Source: Symbiodinium natans
Lineage: Eukaryota; Sar; Dinophyceae; Suessiales; Symbiodiniaceae
DNA: 64,000 nt
Reading direction: 5' to 3'
Assembly: GCA_905221605.1 (NCBI GenBank)
Contig: CAJNDS010000001.1
Location: 2,844,025-2,908,024, forward strand
The notes beneath the pieces are model-generated. The model was not told the origin of the DNA, ran no database searches, and saw nothing but the letters and a program-made list of their open reading frames with translations. The translations under genes and the position numbers were made by a program. This document shows, one piece after another, positions 57,301-62,176 of the stretch (position 1 is the stretch's first letter; the number at the start of each line of letters is the position of its first letter).

Positions 57301-58755
57301 TAGGGTTGGGAATAACAGGGCTTGGGTTGGCGGACGCTCCCACTAGGTTAAGGTATCAAAACAAGGTTCCCACAGTTTAGATTAACCCCCCAGATTCAAG
57401 TCTCCACGTCTCAAGACTTGCGGGACCCTAAACCGTATAACACTAAACCCTAAACCCTAAACCCTAAACCCTAAACCCTAAACCCTAAACCCTAAACCCT
57501 AAACCCCAAACCCTAAACCCTAAACCCTAAACCCGGCAAGCCAGGCTCTGGGTGCCAAGAAGAGCTTGCTGCCTGCGGGCATTCGCCAGGTACAGGGCAC
57601 GTGCCAGAGCTGCGGTTATCAAGGGATAGCATGGGATTCTTAAGAGAAGGGTTTAGGGTTTAGGGTTTAGGGTTTAGGGTTTAGGGTTTAGGGTTTAGGG
57701 TTTAGGGTTTAGGGTTCAGGGTTTAGGGGTTAGGGGTTAGGGGTTAGGGGTTAGGGGTTAGGGGTTAGGGGTTAGGGGTTAGCGTTTAGGGTTTAGGGTT
57801 TAGGGTTTGTGGCTTAGGCTTCGGGATATGCCCCTGTTCAGGGTTTACGCGGGAAGCTTACCTGAAGCTTACCTGCAGCCCTAAACCCTAAGCCCTAAAC
57901 CCGAAGCCCCAAACCTGGAAAGCCTATTAACCTGGGGGGCCCTGAACCCTAAGCCCTAAACCCTAAACCCAAACTCTCAACCCTACCTGAAACCACTAAG
58001 CCCTAAACCCTAAACCCTAAACCCTAAACCCTGGGAACCTGAATCCGGCTGGGGGGCTCAGGTTCATGCGAAACGAAGTCGTGCGGCTCAACCACGCAGG
58101 GCGCCTTGGACTTTGTAAGATGTGTTTCTGTTATCTCAGGCTTGGGGATTGGGGCTTTTGGCTTGGGGTTTAGGCCTTGGGGCTTGGGGCTTAGGGTTTA
58201 GGGTTTAGGGTTTACGCTTTAAGGTTTTGGTGATCTTGGGCTTCAAGGGTGTTTTTTCGTTTTTTGCAGCGGTTGCAAAGCTTGGGCTTTGGGTTGTATG
58301 AGCTGTTGTCGATGTTTTGTTTAAGGGATGTTGGTTCGGTTTTCTCGGGGCCTTCAGGGCTTTTTGTGCAGGACGGATTGCTCGAATCATTGTCCTGATC
58401 GTTTGCCAATTACAGGCATTTTATGTTTTGGGGTTGGTGGCTTGGATCCTACTGGTATGTTGGGTCCCCCGGCCCAACCTTTTTGCATGCAGTCGGAAAG
58501 TGGGGGGTTTAGGGTTGATGTTAGGGTTGAGAGGAGAGTAGAGGATTCGGGGTTTTGTGGGATTTAGGTTTCGGGTCTAGGGCCCCTAAACCCTAATCCC
58601 GAATCCCTCTCCAAACCCTACTCCCTAAACCCTAAACCCTAATCCCTCAACTTGACCCCTAATCCCTCAACCCGAAGCCCTCGTGGACGGGCGGCATGGC
58701 GGCCAGGAACGAGATTGCCCGAGGCATCGTGAACTTCAGCTCAGAGGAGTTGCAG
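38121..58755 (+). CDS. proB: Glutamate 5-kinase (AAK + PUA), at least 19 exons over 20.6 kb
   Basis: Joined exons give roughly 340 residues, close to a full bacterial/fungal-type glutamate 5-kinase (E. coli ProB is 367). Landmarks in order: GTSS, KGYQ...GAVGMG, TKQAVAAAGQSQL, VAQLLL, ECLALGVVPIINENDS, RFGDNDNLAAL, TDVNCVYTANPRTNPDAK, GLGTGGMATKILAAR, RRWI...LTLDDGAARALG, KKSLLPAGIRQVQGTFMR, IARGIVNFSSEEL. The first part is the amino-acid-kinase fold; the last three belong to the PUA domain. The enzyme phosphorylates glutamate with ATP in the first step of proline synthesis. Eighteen acceptors can be read and 16 are AG|G; donors are GC (about 8), GT (about 5) and GA (about 3). Introns are packed with telomere tracts and small palindromic elements. 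The N-terminus, one segment between NPDAKPLY and GLGTGG, and the extreme C-terminus were not located. Confidence 0.9.
38525..38652 (-). repeat. CCCTAAA array in glutamate kinase intron
   Basis: Eighteen units, ending 18 bp before the next exon's acceptor. Confidence 0.95.
38671..38721 (+). CDS. proB: Glutamate kinase exon: DGSGQRLRLALLSQLIE
   Basis: CTCACAAG|G acceptor directly after a pyrimidine stretch; 17 codons; GC donor (GAG|GCGCAC). Corresponds to the DGxxLRLA...LVE helix that precedes the LR..GY strand. Confidence 0.8.
38831..38888 (+). other. Exon-like island inside a glutamate kinase intron
   Basis: CACCTTCAG|C to TTACG|GTAAGT; open frame LVQHLALNLWVRNALYGSY. Splice boundaries look ideal, but its length breaks phase with the neighbouring kinase exons and it has no place in the family alignment. 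A decoy, a cassette or a fragment of another gene. Confidence 0.4.
39223..39870. mobile_element. Family G element with a nested insertion
   Basis: The compact relative at 50829-50936 reads straight from ACTAGGCTTAGTTATCCCTA into TGGGGGGAACCTAGGGGGG. Here the two halves (CATGGGTTCCCTACTACC ... ATTATCCCTAAATGGG and AATTATGGGGGGAACCTAGG ... GGGGGGTAGTAGG) are separated by about 520 bp whose ends read TTTTCCGGGCTTGTAAC and CGACAACCCGAATTTT and whose interior repeats CGCGACAAGGCTTGTAACAG-like units. Confidence 0.7.
40290..40322 (+). CDS. proB: Glutamate kinase exon: VIDELRRKGYQ
   Basis: GATATGCAG|G acceptor; 11 codons, phase 0; GC donor (CAG|GCTGCG). Continues LLSQLIE and leads into the strand before SSGAV. 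Confidence 0.8.
40348..40392 (+). repeat. TTTAGGG tract just inside the intron
   Basis: Five units starting about 20 nt after the exon VIDELRRKGYQ. The other end of this intron is a CCCTAAA array. Confidence 0.85.
40426..40929 (+). other. Exon-like islands in a glutamate kinase intron
   Basis: 40426-40500 (ACCGACAG|G; VPWNLKAQGSPKEHERDWAR, then YHAP and TAA), 40764-40813 (CTCTTCAG|G ... TTG|GTTTAG; APPFDLFIARLPALRTW) and 40848-40929 (VPLILNCHNSPWKLNLCVAT). All are open with plausible splice ends but none fits the kinase. Poly-G tracts at 40580-40645 separate them. Confidence 0.35.
41401..41475 (-). repeat. C(n)A(n) homopolymer junction
   Basis: A run, C run of 17, A run of 18, then ACAAATAAC: the inverted form of the T(n)G(n) motif. 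Confidence 0.9.
42046..42140 (+). repeat. ACGCCGTTCAACCC tandem repeat
   Basis: CTCCTTTAACGCCGTTCAAC, a unit of about 28 bp, occurs four times. Confidence 0.9.
42141..42280 (-). repeat. CCCCAAA then CCCTAAA array abutting an exon
   Basis: About ten CCCCAAA units, then CCCTAAA units. The last CCC touches the kinase reading frame (TACCTGGCT) with no AG in between. Confidence 0.9.
42281..42364 (+). CDS. proB: Glutamate kinase exon: GAVGMG loop
   Basis: Reads YLALSGG then AVGMGCIKLGIPKPTSLRTK Q. From 42281 it is exactly 28 codons, in phase with the preceding exon, and fills the expected seven residues (family VVLVSSG). But the bases before TAC are CCCTAAACCC, not AG. If the acceptor is CCGGAG|G at 42299 instead, a 19-nt microexon is missing. 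Donor GC (CAG|GCGAGA). Confidence 0.8.
42677..42741 (+). repeat. TTTAGGG array in glutamate kinase intron
   Basis: Nine units. Confidence 0.95.
42789..42833 (+). CDS. proB: Glutamate kinase exon: AVAAAGQSQLIRMYE
   Basis: GTCGCAG|G acceptor; joins TKQ to AVAAAGQSQL exactly. Donor GA (GAG|GACCCC), which gives MYE-DLF with the next exon. Confidence 0.85.
42917..43327 (-). other. Long minus-strand open frame in a kinase intron
   Basis: 136 codons, including HTDLYRVRRLEETVRKGLET and TSLTGTRYRTKELRSPLLKW. AT-rich 3' part (YVYIVHMYTYIKE). It lies wholly inside the intron between MYE and DLF. Possibly a nested gene or pseudogene; not recognised. Confidence 0.35.
43432..43517 (+). CDS. proB: Glutamate kinase exon: DLFGTLRINVAQLLLSQ
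   Basis: CTCCCGAAG|G acceptor; DLFGTLRINVAQLLLSQSDF then MDKEHWTN. Matches the VAQLLLTRxDF...RY(L)N region. Phase with the next exon is kept by a GA donor after AACGT (GATCCT), giving NVKSTIIECL; a GT donor two bases earlier would give NSTIIECL. Confidence 0.85.
43872..43896 (+). CDS. proB: Glutamate kinase microexon: KSTIIECL
   Basis: 25 nt. CTCTGAG|G acceptor, GC donor (CTC|GCACCT). Fills the NARSTxxECL position before LGVVPIINEND exactly. A longer minus-strand frame (43858-44193, LQVGIEGWVVKGLISVYGAL) overlaps the intron side. Confidence 0.75.
44418..44582 (-). CDS. Two antisense exons within a kinase intron
   Basis: Exon 44518-44582 (donor TCGG|GTGAGT) and exon 44418-44467 (acceptor TTTTCGCAG|G, donor AAG|GTGTGT) join in phase on the minus strand to read FDHGLCSVPFNGVYLKCTSF then SGKTQRSNLSPQEVSDSK. 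Clean signals at all inner boundaries. Family unknown. Confidence 0.5.
44706..44752 (+). repeat. GA microsatellite
   Basis: GAGAGAGA run with one GAGC interruption. Confidence 0.95.
44807..44911. repeat. Palindromic element family A, copy
   Basis: CTAGGCCCCTTATTCCCTTTT ... AAAAAGGGCACCCC ... CCTAGGTTACTCTTGGGTCTAG; diverged. A further half copy is at 44298-44365. Confidence 0.65.
45023..45094 (+). CDS. proB: Glutamate kinase exon: GVVPIINENDS...RFGDN
   Basis: CACGATTTAG|G acceptor; ALGVVPIINENDSTNTAELR then FGDN: the most diagnostic segment of the family (P-I-I-N-E-N-D and FGDND, substrate and nucleotide contacts). 24 codons, GC donor (AAC|GCTCCT). Confidence 0.95.
45270..45350 (+). repeat. 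TTTAGGG then CTTAGGG array
   Basis: Six TTTAGGG and five CTTAGGG units within a kinase intron. Confidence 0.95.
45778..45840 (+). repeat. T(n)G(n) junction plus GT microsatellite
   Basis: About 18 T, 11 G, then TTGTGTTTTTGTTTTGTGTG and GTGTGT. Confidence 0.9.
46247..46295 (+). CDS. proB: Glutamate kinase exon: DNLAALTAVQLEADAL
   Basis: AGCCAAG|G acceptor; continues FGDN with DNLAALTAVQLEADAL. GC donor inside a Cys codon (CTGT|GCCGCA), completed by the next exon. Confidence 0.9.
46618..46705 (+). CDS. proB: Glutamate kinase exon: CLFTDVNCVYTANP...
   Basis: AGCCTAG|G acceptor; CLFTDVNCVYTANPRTNPDA then KPLYQ, matching LLTDVxGLYTANPRTNPDA. The 3' end is uncertain (GT at TTT|GTACCA, or the GTTTAGGG donor after GWHFG at 46705). 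Confidence 0.85.
46712..46860 (+). repeat. GGGTTTATA nonamer array
   Basis: Twelve or so GGGTTTATA units derived from TTTAGGG. Overlapping open frames of GFIGFIG and YRVYRVYRV type are repeat artefacts. Confidence 0.95.
47884..47989. repeat. Inverted-repeat element family K
   Basis: TGCTTAAGAACCCCGCCCC at the left and a G run plus TTCTTAAGCA at the right. Related CTTAAG ends occur at 56310-56350 and 56530. Confidence 0.65.
48302..49278. mobile_element. Transposon-like element, family I, copy 2
   Basis: Terminal inverted repeats TAATGTTGTCTGCTGATTAG (left) and CTAATCAGGATACAACATTA (right), each abutting TTTAGGG sequence. Interior: C run, G runs, a tandem block of TATGATTTTAAAAGGGAT units (48425-48615), and two 195-bp direct repeats (48640-48834 and 48876-49070) containing GCATCCGGGCAGCTGCTGGA. 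No transposase frame. Copy 1 at 15007-15311. Confidence 0.8.
49325..49438. repeat. Palindromic element family B
   Basis: CCTAAGGATGCATGTACCTG ... GGCACATGGATCCTTAGG. Confidence 0.75.
49780..49995 (-). repeat. Long CCCTAAA array in kinase intron
   Basis: About 29 heptamers with two interruptions, ending about 40 nt before the GLGTGG exon. Confidence 0.95.
50032..50058 (+). CDS. proB: Glutamate kinase microexon: GLGTGGMAT
   Basis: GCTGGCAG|C acceptor; 27 nt. GLGTGGM is the conserved G(S/T)GGM glycine loop. GA donor (CCAC|GACCCT) restores MATKILAAR with the next exon. Confidence 0.9.
50095..50345 (+). repeat. TTTAGGG array with TTCAGGG and TCTTAGGG variants
   Basis: About 33 units; the last 70 bp drift to octamers. 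Confidence 0.95.
50829..50936. repeat. Family G palindromic element, uninterrupted copy
   Basis: CTGGGTTCCCCTTAAATCAC ... GGGGGGTAGTAGGGAACCCA. Confidence 0.7.
51064..51098 (+). CDS. proB: Glutamate kinase exon: KILAARTASVS
   Basis: CCCTTAG|G acceptor, i.e. the last telomere-like unit supplies the AG. 35 nt; GC donor (TCCG|GCGCGC), completed to Gly by the next exon. Confidence 0.85.
51495..51706. repeat. Tandem duplication of a head-to-head telomere junction
   Basis: TTTAGGG...GTTTACCCTAA...CTGTTTGTTCCT, a unit of about 105 bp, occurs twice in a row (break near 51602). Each copy contains a TTTAGGG-to-CCCTAAA inversion point. Confidence 0.8.
52130..52205 (-). repeat. CCCTAAA array before an exon
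   Basis: Ten units, ending in CTCAACAG that serves as acceptor of the GIPCVLLNS exon. Confidence 0.9.
52215..52273 (+). CDS. proB: Glutamate kinase exon: GIPCVLLNSCFPQ...
   Basis: CTCAACAG|G acceptor; GIPCVLLNSCFPQRLLLGLH matches AGxxxVIxNGxxPxxL. GC donor (CAC|GCTACA). Confidence 0.85.
52274..52343 (+). other. 70-nt intron made of CCCTAAA repeats
   Basis: Starts GCTACACCCTGC, then seven CCCTAAA units, ends CCCTTTAG. No other sequence is present; the donor is GC, the acceptor TAG|G. Confidence 0.85.
52344..52415 (+). CDS. proB: Glutamate kinase exon: EGQPRLGLLDF...
   Basis: CCCTTTAG|G acceptor; EGQPRLGLLDFTPPEAIEED then PGTT, where the family has LL...GT(L/V). 24 codons, phase 0; GT donor (ACC|GTTAGG). 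Confidence 0.65.
52420..53345 (+). repeat. 0.9-kb field of TTTAGGG and variants
   Basis: TTTAGGG, TTTTAGGG (dense at 52665-52730 and 52850-52925), GGGTTTATA and GGGTTGA units in one orientation; the largest continuous telomere-derived block. Lies at the 5' end of a kinase intron. Confidence 0.95.
53400..53612 (+). repeat. GGGTTTGTA nonamer array
   Basis: GGGTTTGTAG and GGGTTTATAG units. Open frames on both strands here (for example repeated NPTNP) are artefacts of the repeat. Confidence 0.9.
53615..53873 (+). CDS. PI3/PI4-kinase-like domain fragment
   Basis: Frame EDDEHRRVAAFKPANGERFV then SRGISPGAGSLREQAVYLFI then DRLTGRQAAVPTT resembles the N-lobe of phosphatidylinositol 3/4-kinase-like kinases: VAxFKP with the ATP-binding Lys, RG...G...RE.AxYL.D...VP.T. 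The frame stays open for 30 more codons (basic, possibly past a GC donor at ACG|GCTCGA). It sits in a 2.6-kb intron of the glutamate kinase, same strand, with no catalytic loop exons seen nearby. Probably a fragment or an exon of an interleaved gene. Confidence 0.5.
54555..54612. repeat. Partial family E element
   Basis: CCGGTTAAGGACTGTTAGTA then TAACGGGGAACATC arm. Confidence 0.6.
55051..55105 (+). CDS. proB: Probable glutamate kinase exon: AKLPEEATYFMAMATGPA
   Basis: CCGCAAAG|G acceptor; 18 codons plus one base; the donor GCCG|GTTTAGGG is the first telomere unit. It joins in phase to the preceding (PGTT) and following (ALSLKWAQD) exons, but this stretch is not conserved in the family. Confidence 0.55.
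55550..55640 (-). repeat. CCCTAAA array
   Basis: Eleven units with AACCCCT variants, inside a kinase intron. Confidence 0.9.
55870..55986 (-). repeat. CCCTAAA array ending at an acceptor
   Basis: Fifteen units; the last reads CCCTAG and provides the AG of the next exon. Confidence 0.95.
55987..56099 (+). CDS. proB: Glutamate kinase exon: RRWI...LTLDDGAAR
   Basis: ACCCTAG|C acceptor; ALSLKWAQDCTQTVH then DTRRWIVSLPVAGELTLDDG AAR. Matches the linker to the PUA domain (RKRWIAxxLxxxGxLxLDDGA). GT donor (AGA|GTGCCC). Confidence 0.9.
56116..57535. repeat. Kinase intron: TTTAGGG start, CCCTAAA end
   Basis: TTTAGGG at 56116-56180, 56400-56500 and 57000-57050; CCCTAAA at 56865-56920 and 57440-57533. 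Open islands at 56210-56308 (KHELVAQHPVLSRHVSSMKS), 56930-57012 (DEALKPQSRRTLHLKLRVT) and 57258-57300 (AWYIQLLSPKDVW) do not fit the kinase. Confidence 0.7.
57545..57600 (+). CDS. proB: Glutamate kinase exon: KKSLLPAG (PUA start)
   Basis: CAAGCCAG|G acceptor; ALGAKKSLLPAGIRQVQGT. Joins DDGAAR-ALGAKKSLLPAG. GT donor (GCAC|GTGCCA), giving QGT-FMR with the next exon. Confidence 0.95.
57650..57805 (+). repeat. TTTAGGG array with GGTTAGG run
   Basis: Nine TTTAGGG, nine GGGGTTA, then TTTAGGG again. Confidence 0.95.
58062..58114 (+). CDS. proB: Glutamate kinase exon: PUA strand
   Basis: GGGCTCAG|G acceptor; FMRNEVVRLNHAGRLG matches F.RGDxVxLxxxxG of the ProB PUA domain. Donor probably TTT|GTAAGA. 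Confidence 0.85.
58707..58755 (+). CDS. proB: Glutamate kinase exon: IARGIVNFSSEEL
   Basis: GCGGCCAG|G acceptor; NEIARGIVNFSSEELQ matches IARGLVNYSSEEL, near the C-terminus. Phase with the previous exon is not resolved, so either its donor or this acceptor is misplaced, or a microexon lies between. Confidence 0.8.
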
Positions 58756-58997
58756 GGGCCCCAGGCATGGAAAGGCTTGGGGTTTGGGGTTTAGGGTTTA
58801 GGGTTTAGGGTTCAGGGTTTAGGGTTTAGGGTTTAGAGCTTAGGCTTAGGGTTTGGGGTTTGGTGCTTTGGTGTTTAGTGGTGGAGAGGCCGCTTTGAAA
58901 CGTGAAAGGCATTTGTTTTTTTTTGGGGGAGGGGGAGGGGGGGTTGAGGGTTTGCAGGTTGGCATCTAAGGCCTGAGCCCAATCAGCCCTTCAGGCT

Positions 58998-59837
58998 TTG
59001 GATTTAGGGTTGGGTGCTTACCCAGACCCCTGGGAGGATCCCAAAGATAGAGCCCCCAAAATAGTAACCTATACCACTATTGGGTGTCTTTATTGGGAAC
59101 CCTTAAAGGGATCTTTTGGGATCCTCCCAGGAGTCCGGGCAGTAGGGTTCGACCACTTGGTACAGCGGGAAGCAACTTGCGATCAACAATCTGAGCCTCA
59201 ACCCAGAGACTCCAATATCACTGAATTTCCGGCATATTTCGTAAATCCTAAACTTCTAAACGGGACCTATTGTGACGTAAGACGTGCTCGCAGTGCCGTC
59301 GAAGCATCCGCTGCTTCAAAAGATGAGCGCCTCAAGAACATCAGGGACAACATCGCGATGACGACCCTCCGCTCTGACAGCTCACAGAAAGCGCTGAGCA
59401 TCCTCACCATCAGCGGGAAGTTCAAGCAAGTCATTGACCTTTGCAACAATCAAGGGGACGCCGCATTCACCAGTTCCCTCGCCACGACGATGACCAAAGA
59501 AGAAGCTAGCAAGGTCATGAAAGCAATCAGCACAAGAAACAACGTGAGGACACGCCTCAAGGTCATCACTGATGTCATCTTCAAGGGGGACTGGGTGGCA
59601 ATGTCCGAGTTGAAAAGTCAAATAGAACTAGTAGAGAAGTCGTGCCTAGACTGTGTCGAGTTGCTTCTGGCGTCGCAATATGGCGAAGATCCTGAAAACC
59701 TTGAACCTTCTCCTCAATCCCCGAACCTAAATAGGCCCCTCAAGCCCCAACTCCTGAAAACCCCGAGACCTCAACCCCCACCCCCCACCTTCCCAAGCTG
59801 TCCGAACCACCAATGCAGCCAACAAAAACAGCCCTAA
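58998..59837 (+). CDS. Unidentified ORF, 279 codons
   Basis: The middle (about residues 90-225) looks coding: ARSAVEASAASKDERLKNIR, KALSILTISGKFKQVIDLCN, MTKEEASKVMKAISTRNNVR; rich in Lys, Glu, Ala and Ser with helical character. The first 48 codons are the palindromic element and the last 45 are Pro-rich drift from CCCTAAA-like sequence, so the real exon is probably about 59230-59690. No telomere repeats inside. Family not recognised. Confidence 0.5.
   Translation: MDLGLGAYPDPWEDPKDRAPKIVTYTTIGCLYWEPLKGSFGILPGVRAVGFDHLVQREATCDQQSEPQPRDSNITEFPAYFVNPKLLNGTYCDVRRARSAVEASAASKDERLKNIRDNIAMTTLRSDSSQKALSILTISGKFKQVIDLCNNQGDAAFTSSLATTMTKEEASKVMKAISTRNNVRTRLKVITDVIFKGDWVAMSELKSQIELVEKSCLDCVELLLASQYGEDPENLEPSPQSPNLNRPLKPQLLKTPRPQPPPPTFPSCPNHQCSQQKQP
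59020..59141. repeat. Palindromic element family D, copy 2
   Basis: CCCAGACCCCTGGGAGGATC ... GATCCTCCCAGGAGTCCGGG; overlaps the start of the downstream ORF. Confidence 0.85.
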
Positions 59838-60430
59838 CCCACTACACCCCTCAACTAGTCAGAGCCCCTAAACCTTAAGCCCCTGAATCCTAAAGCCTAC
59901 ACCTTAAACCCGCAAGCCACAAGACCAAGACCCTCATATCCCAAACCTCTAAAGCGTTTACGGTTCAGGGCCTAAGCCCAACTAGCCCAAAACCCTAAAC
60001 CCCAGACCCTCTTGGACCCGAAAAACCCAACATCAGGCCCCTGAGACCCTGAAAGATAACCTATAAGCCCTTAATCCTCAAAGTAGGAATTCTTAGGGAA
60101 GACTCGGGTGAGCCAGAGAACCTAAACCCACTAACCCCCCAAAAGCAAAAGTTCTTCGGGCCATCGGGTGAACGCAGGGTTTGGGGCTTAGGGCTTAGAT
60201 TTTAGGGTCTAGGGTTGTTACACTCTAATCCCTAAACCCCACTCCACACTTCAAACCCTAACCCTTACGCCCTCGACCCTAAACAATCGTACCCTAAACC
60301 TTTCTTTCAAGCCTTAAAACTCTAAACCCCCAAAGCCAGGGTCCAGGGAGCCGTAGGGTGGAACCCTAAACCCTAAACCCGCCCGCCACCCCACTCTCTT
60401 GTCTTTTGGGGTAGGCGGGCGCTGGTCGAG
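59838..60430. repeat. Degenerate CCCTAAA field
   Basis: Much-mutated CCCTAAA-like sequence with few intact units; no gene signal. Confidence 0.7.
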
Positions 60431-61350
60431 CGCTCAGTGAGACCCTGCGAGGGAGCCCCAGGCGGGCGACCGAGCTGGCCTCCAGGCAGGCTTACCCTCC
60501 AGGCAGGCACAGGCCGAGACAGCAGTTGTCATTGTTACTATAATGCCCTGAACCCCAAGCTGTCCCCGCACATTCTTGGCTCCTGCATTCGAGGGTGCCT
60601 GGGAAGGTTCTGGAGACCCCTGGGTCCCCAACCCCCGTCCGCTGGGCTGCGGGACCAGGGGCCGTTTTGTTGGGGCAAGGCTCTCCCCAAAAATTCCCTT
60701 TTTCTGACCCTCCCTTTGGCCCTCCCTGGCTCTGGCCCTGGCCCTGGCCCCGGCCCTGGCCCCGGCCCTTGCCCTGGCCCTGGCCCCTGGCCCTGGGTCT
60801 GGCCCTGGCCCTGGCCCTGGCCCCTCAACTGGCCCTGACCCTCTGCCCTTGTGCCCTGGCTCTGGCCTGTTCGAGTCATCTTGCCCCCTTGCGCCAAGCC
60901 AAGCTGTCCGCGCACGTGTTTCGGGGTGCTCTCCCTGGCTTTAGCCCCTTCGCACCAACCCAATCTGTCCTGCCTCGCTTGCGTTTGCTGCAACTTTGTG
61001 CCTGGTCCTGACCCTGGCCCGGCACCCCCTTCGCGCCGAGCCAAGCTAGCCGCCACACCAGCCCTGTTTCCGTGGCGCTCTGCCCAACCCAAGCTGTTCA
61101 CTGTGTGTTCTTCCTGGCTGGAGCCCCTTCACGCCAACCACCTTTGTCTGTTCCTGGCCCATCCCTTCATAGCCCCTTCGCGCCAACCCAAGCTGTCTTC
61201 ACGGGCCCTGCCTCGTTTCCGTCTGCTGCAGCTTTGCGCCTGGTCCACGCACCTTGTGGAAATCCCCAAAAAGGGCGTGAGTGACTCATGTGATGCTTTG
61301 TAAATAAATAAAAGGTCTTAACTCCTTGAGAGTTGTAAGTGGGCGGTCTT
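60430..61350 (+). repeat. GC-rich tandem-repeat domain
   Basis: No telomere units for over 900 bp. 60720-60845 is a CTGGCC(C/T) hexamer minisatellite. 60885-61240 repeats CCCCTTCGCGCCAACCCAAG plus CTGTC about five times at 60-80 bp spacing, with CGTTTGCTGCAACTTTG-type segments between. Open frames on both strands are driven by the repeats. TAAATAAATAAAAGG at 61301-61315 resembles a polyadenylation region, so a non-coding or repeat-coding transcript is possible. Confidence 0.6.
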
Positions 61351-61981
61351 GGGGTGGGTAGGTCTGCAGACTACCGCGCGCTCCCAAAGCACGCTCCCGT
61401 TTGGCACGCCCTAAACCCTAAACCCTAGACCCTAGACCCTAAACCCTAAACCCTAAACCCAGTGTCATGCCAAAGGTCCCAGATTTTGGGCAAAAGCTCC
61501 CACGAGTTCGAGGAAATCTTGGGCTTCCCCACGAGCACGGAGGCTTGCAGGGGCTCGGGGGGGGGGGGGTTAGGGTTTAGGGTTTAGGGTTTAGGGTTTA
61601 GGGTTTAGGGTTTAGGGTTTAGGGTTTAGGGTTTAGGGTTTAGGGTTTAGGGCGCTTAGGGTCTTTTGGAATTCGGGCTTATGTTGTTTAGGGTTTATGT
61701 TTTGAGAGAACGTCGGGGAGCTCGGGGAATTTCGGGGCTTGGGGCACGGGTTCGGGGGATGTAGAGCTAAACCTTGCGCCCATTTTTCTAATTTCCTGAA
61801 CTCTTAGAATTGATTCCTTTGTAATCACATAGCATATGTGAAGTCTTCTGGGGTTTTTAGCTCTGAAAGCCTTAAGCCCCTAAACCCTAAAACGCAATAA
61901 CCCTAAACCCTAAACCCTTGAAACCCTAAACCCAGCAAAGGGTACTCGGATGGAGAATTAGGTTTAGTGTTTAGGGTTATT

Positions 61982-62125
61982 TCACCCTGGTTCTTAGCAG
62001 GGAACGAGGGAACTAGGGCCCTATATATACCATTTAAGGGATTATATAGGGTACCCATTTCTTAAACCCTAAACCCTAAACCCTAAACCCTACTAAGAAC
62101 CAGGCCAAACAGGGTGAGCTGCTGT
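61982..62125. repeat. Inverted-repeat element with CCCTAAA in the loop
   Basis: TTTCACCCTGGTTCTTAGCAG at the left and CTACTAAGAACCAGGCC...CAGGGTGA at the right; the CCCTAAA tract 62063-62095 abuts the right arm. Confidence 0.6.
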
Positions 62126-62128
62126 GAG

Positions 62129-62176
62129 GCCATATACCGTGGCAACATCATCCTGACCACATCGGTGCAGTCGCAG
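62129..62176 (+). CDS. Possible exon
   Basis: CTGTGAG|G acceptor; AIYRGNIILTTSVQSQ with G/C-rich third positions; GA donor possible (CAGGG|GACTGA). Unknown protein. Confidence 0.4.

Noticed and set aside
60437-61303. Several open frames over 130 codons on both strands (Gly-Pro and Pro-Trp repeats)
   Set aside because: Produced by CTGGCC hexamers and the CCCCTTCGCGCC repeat; no frame is favoured.
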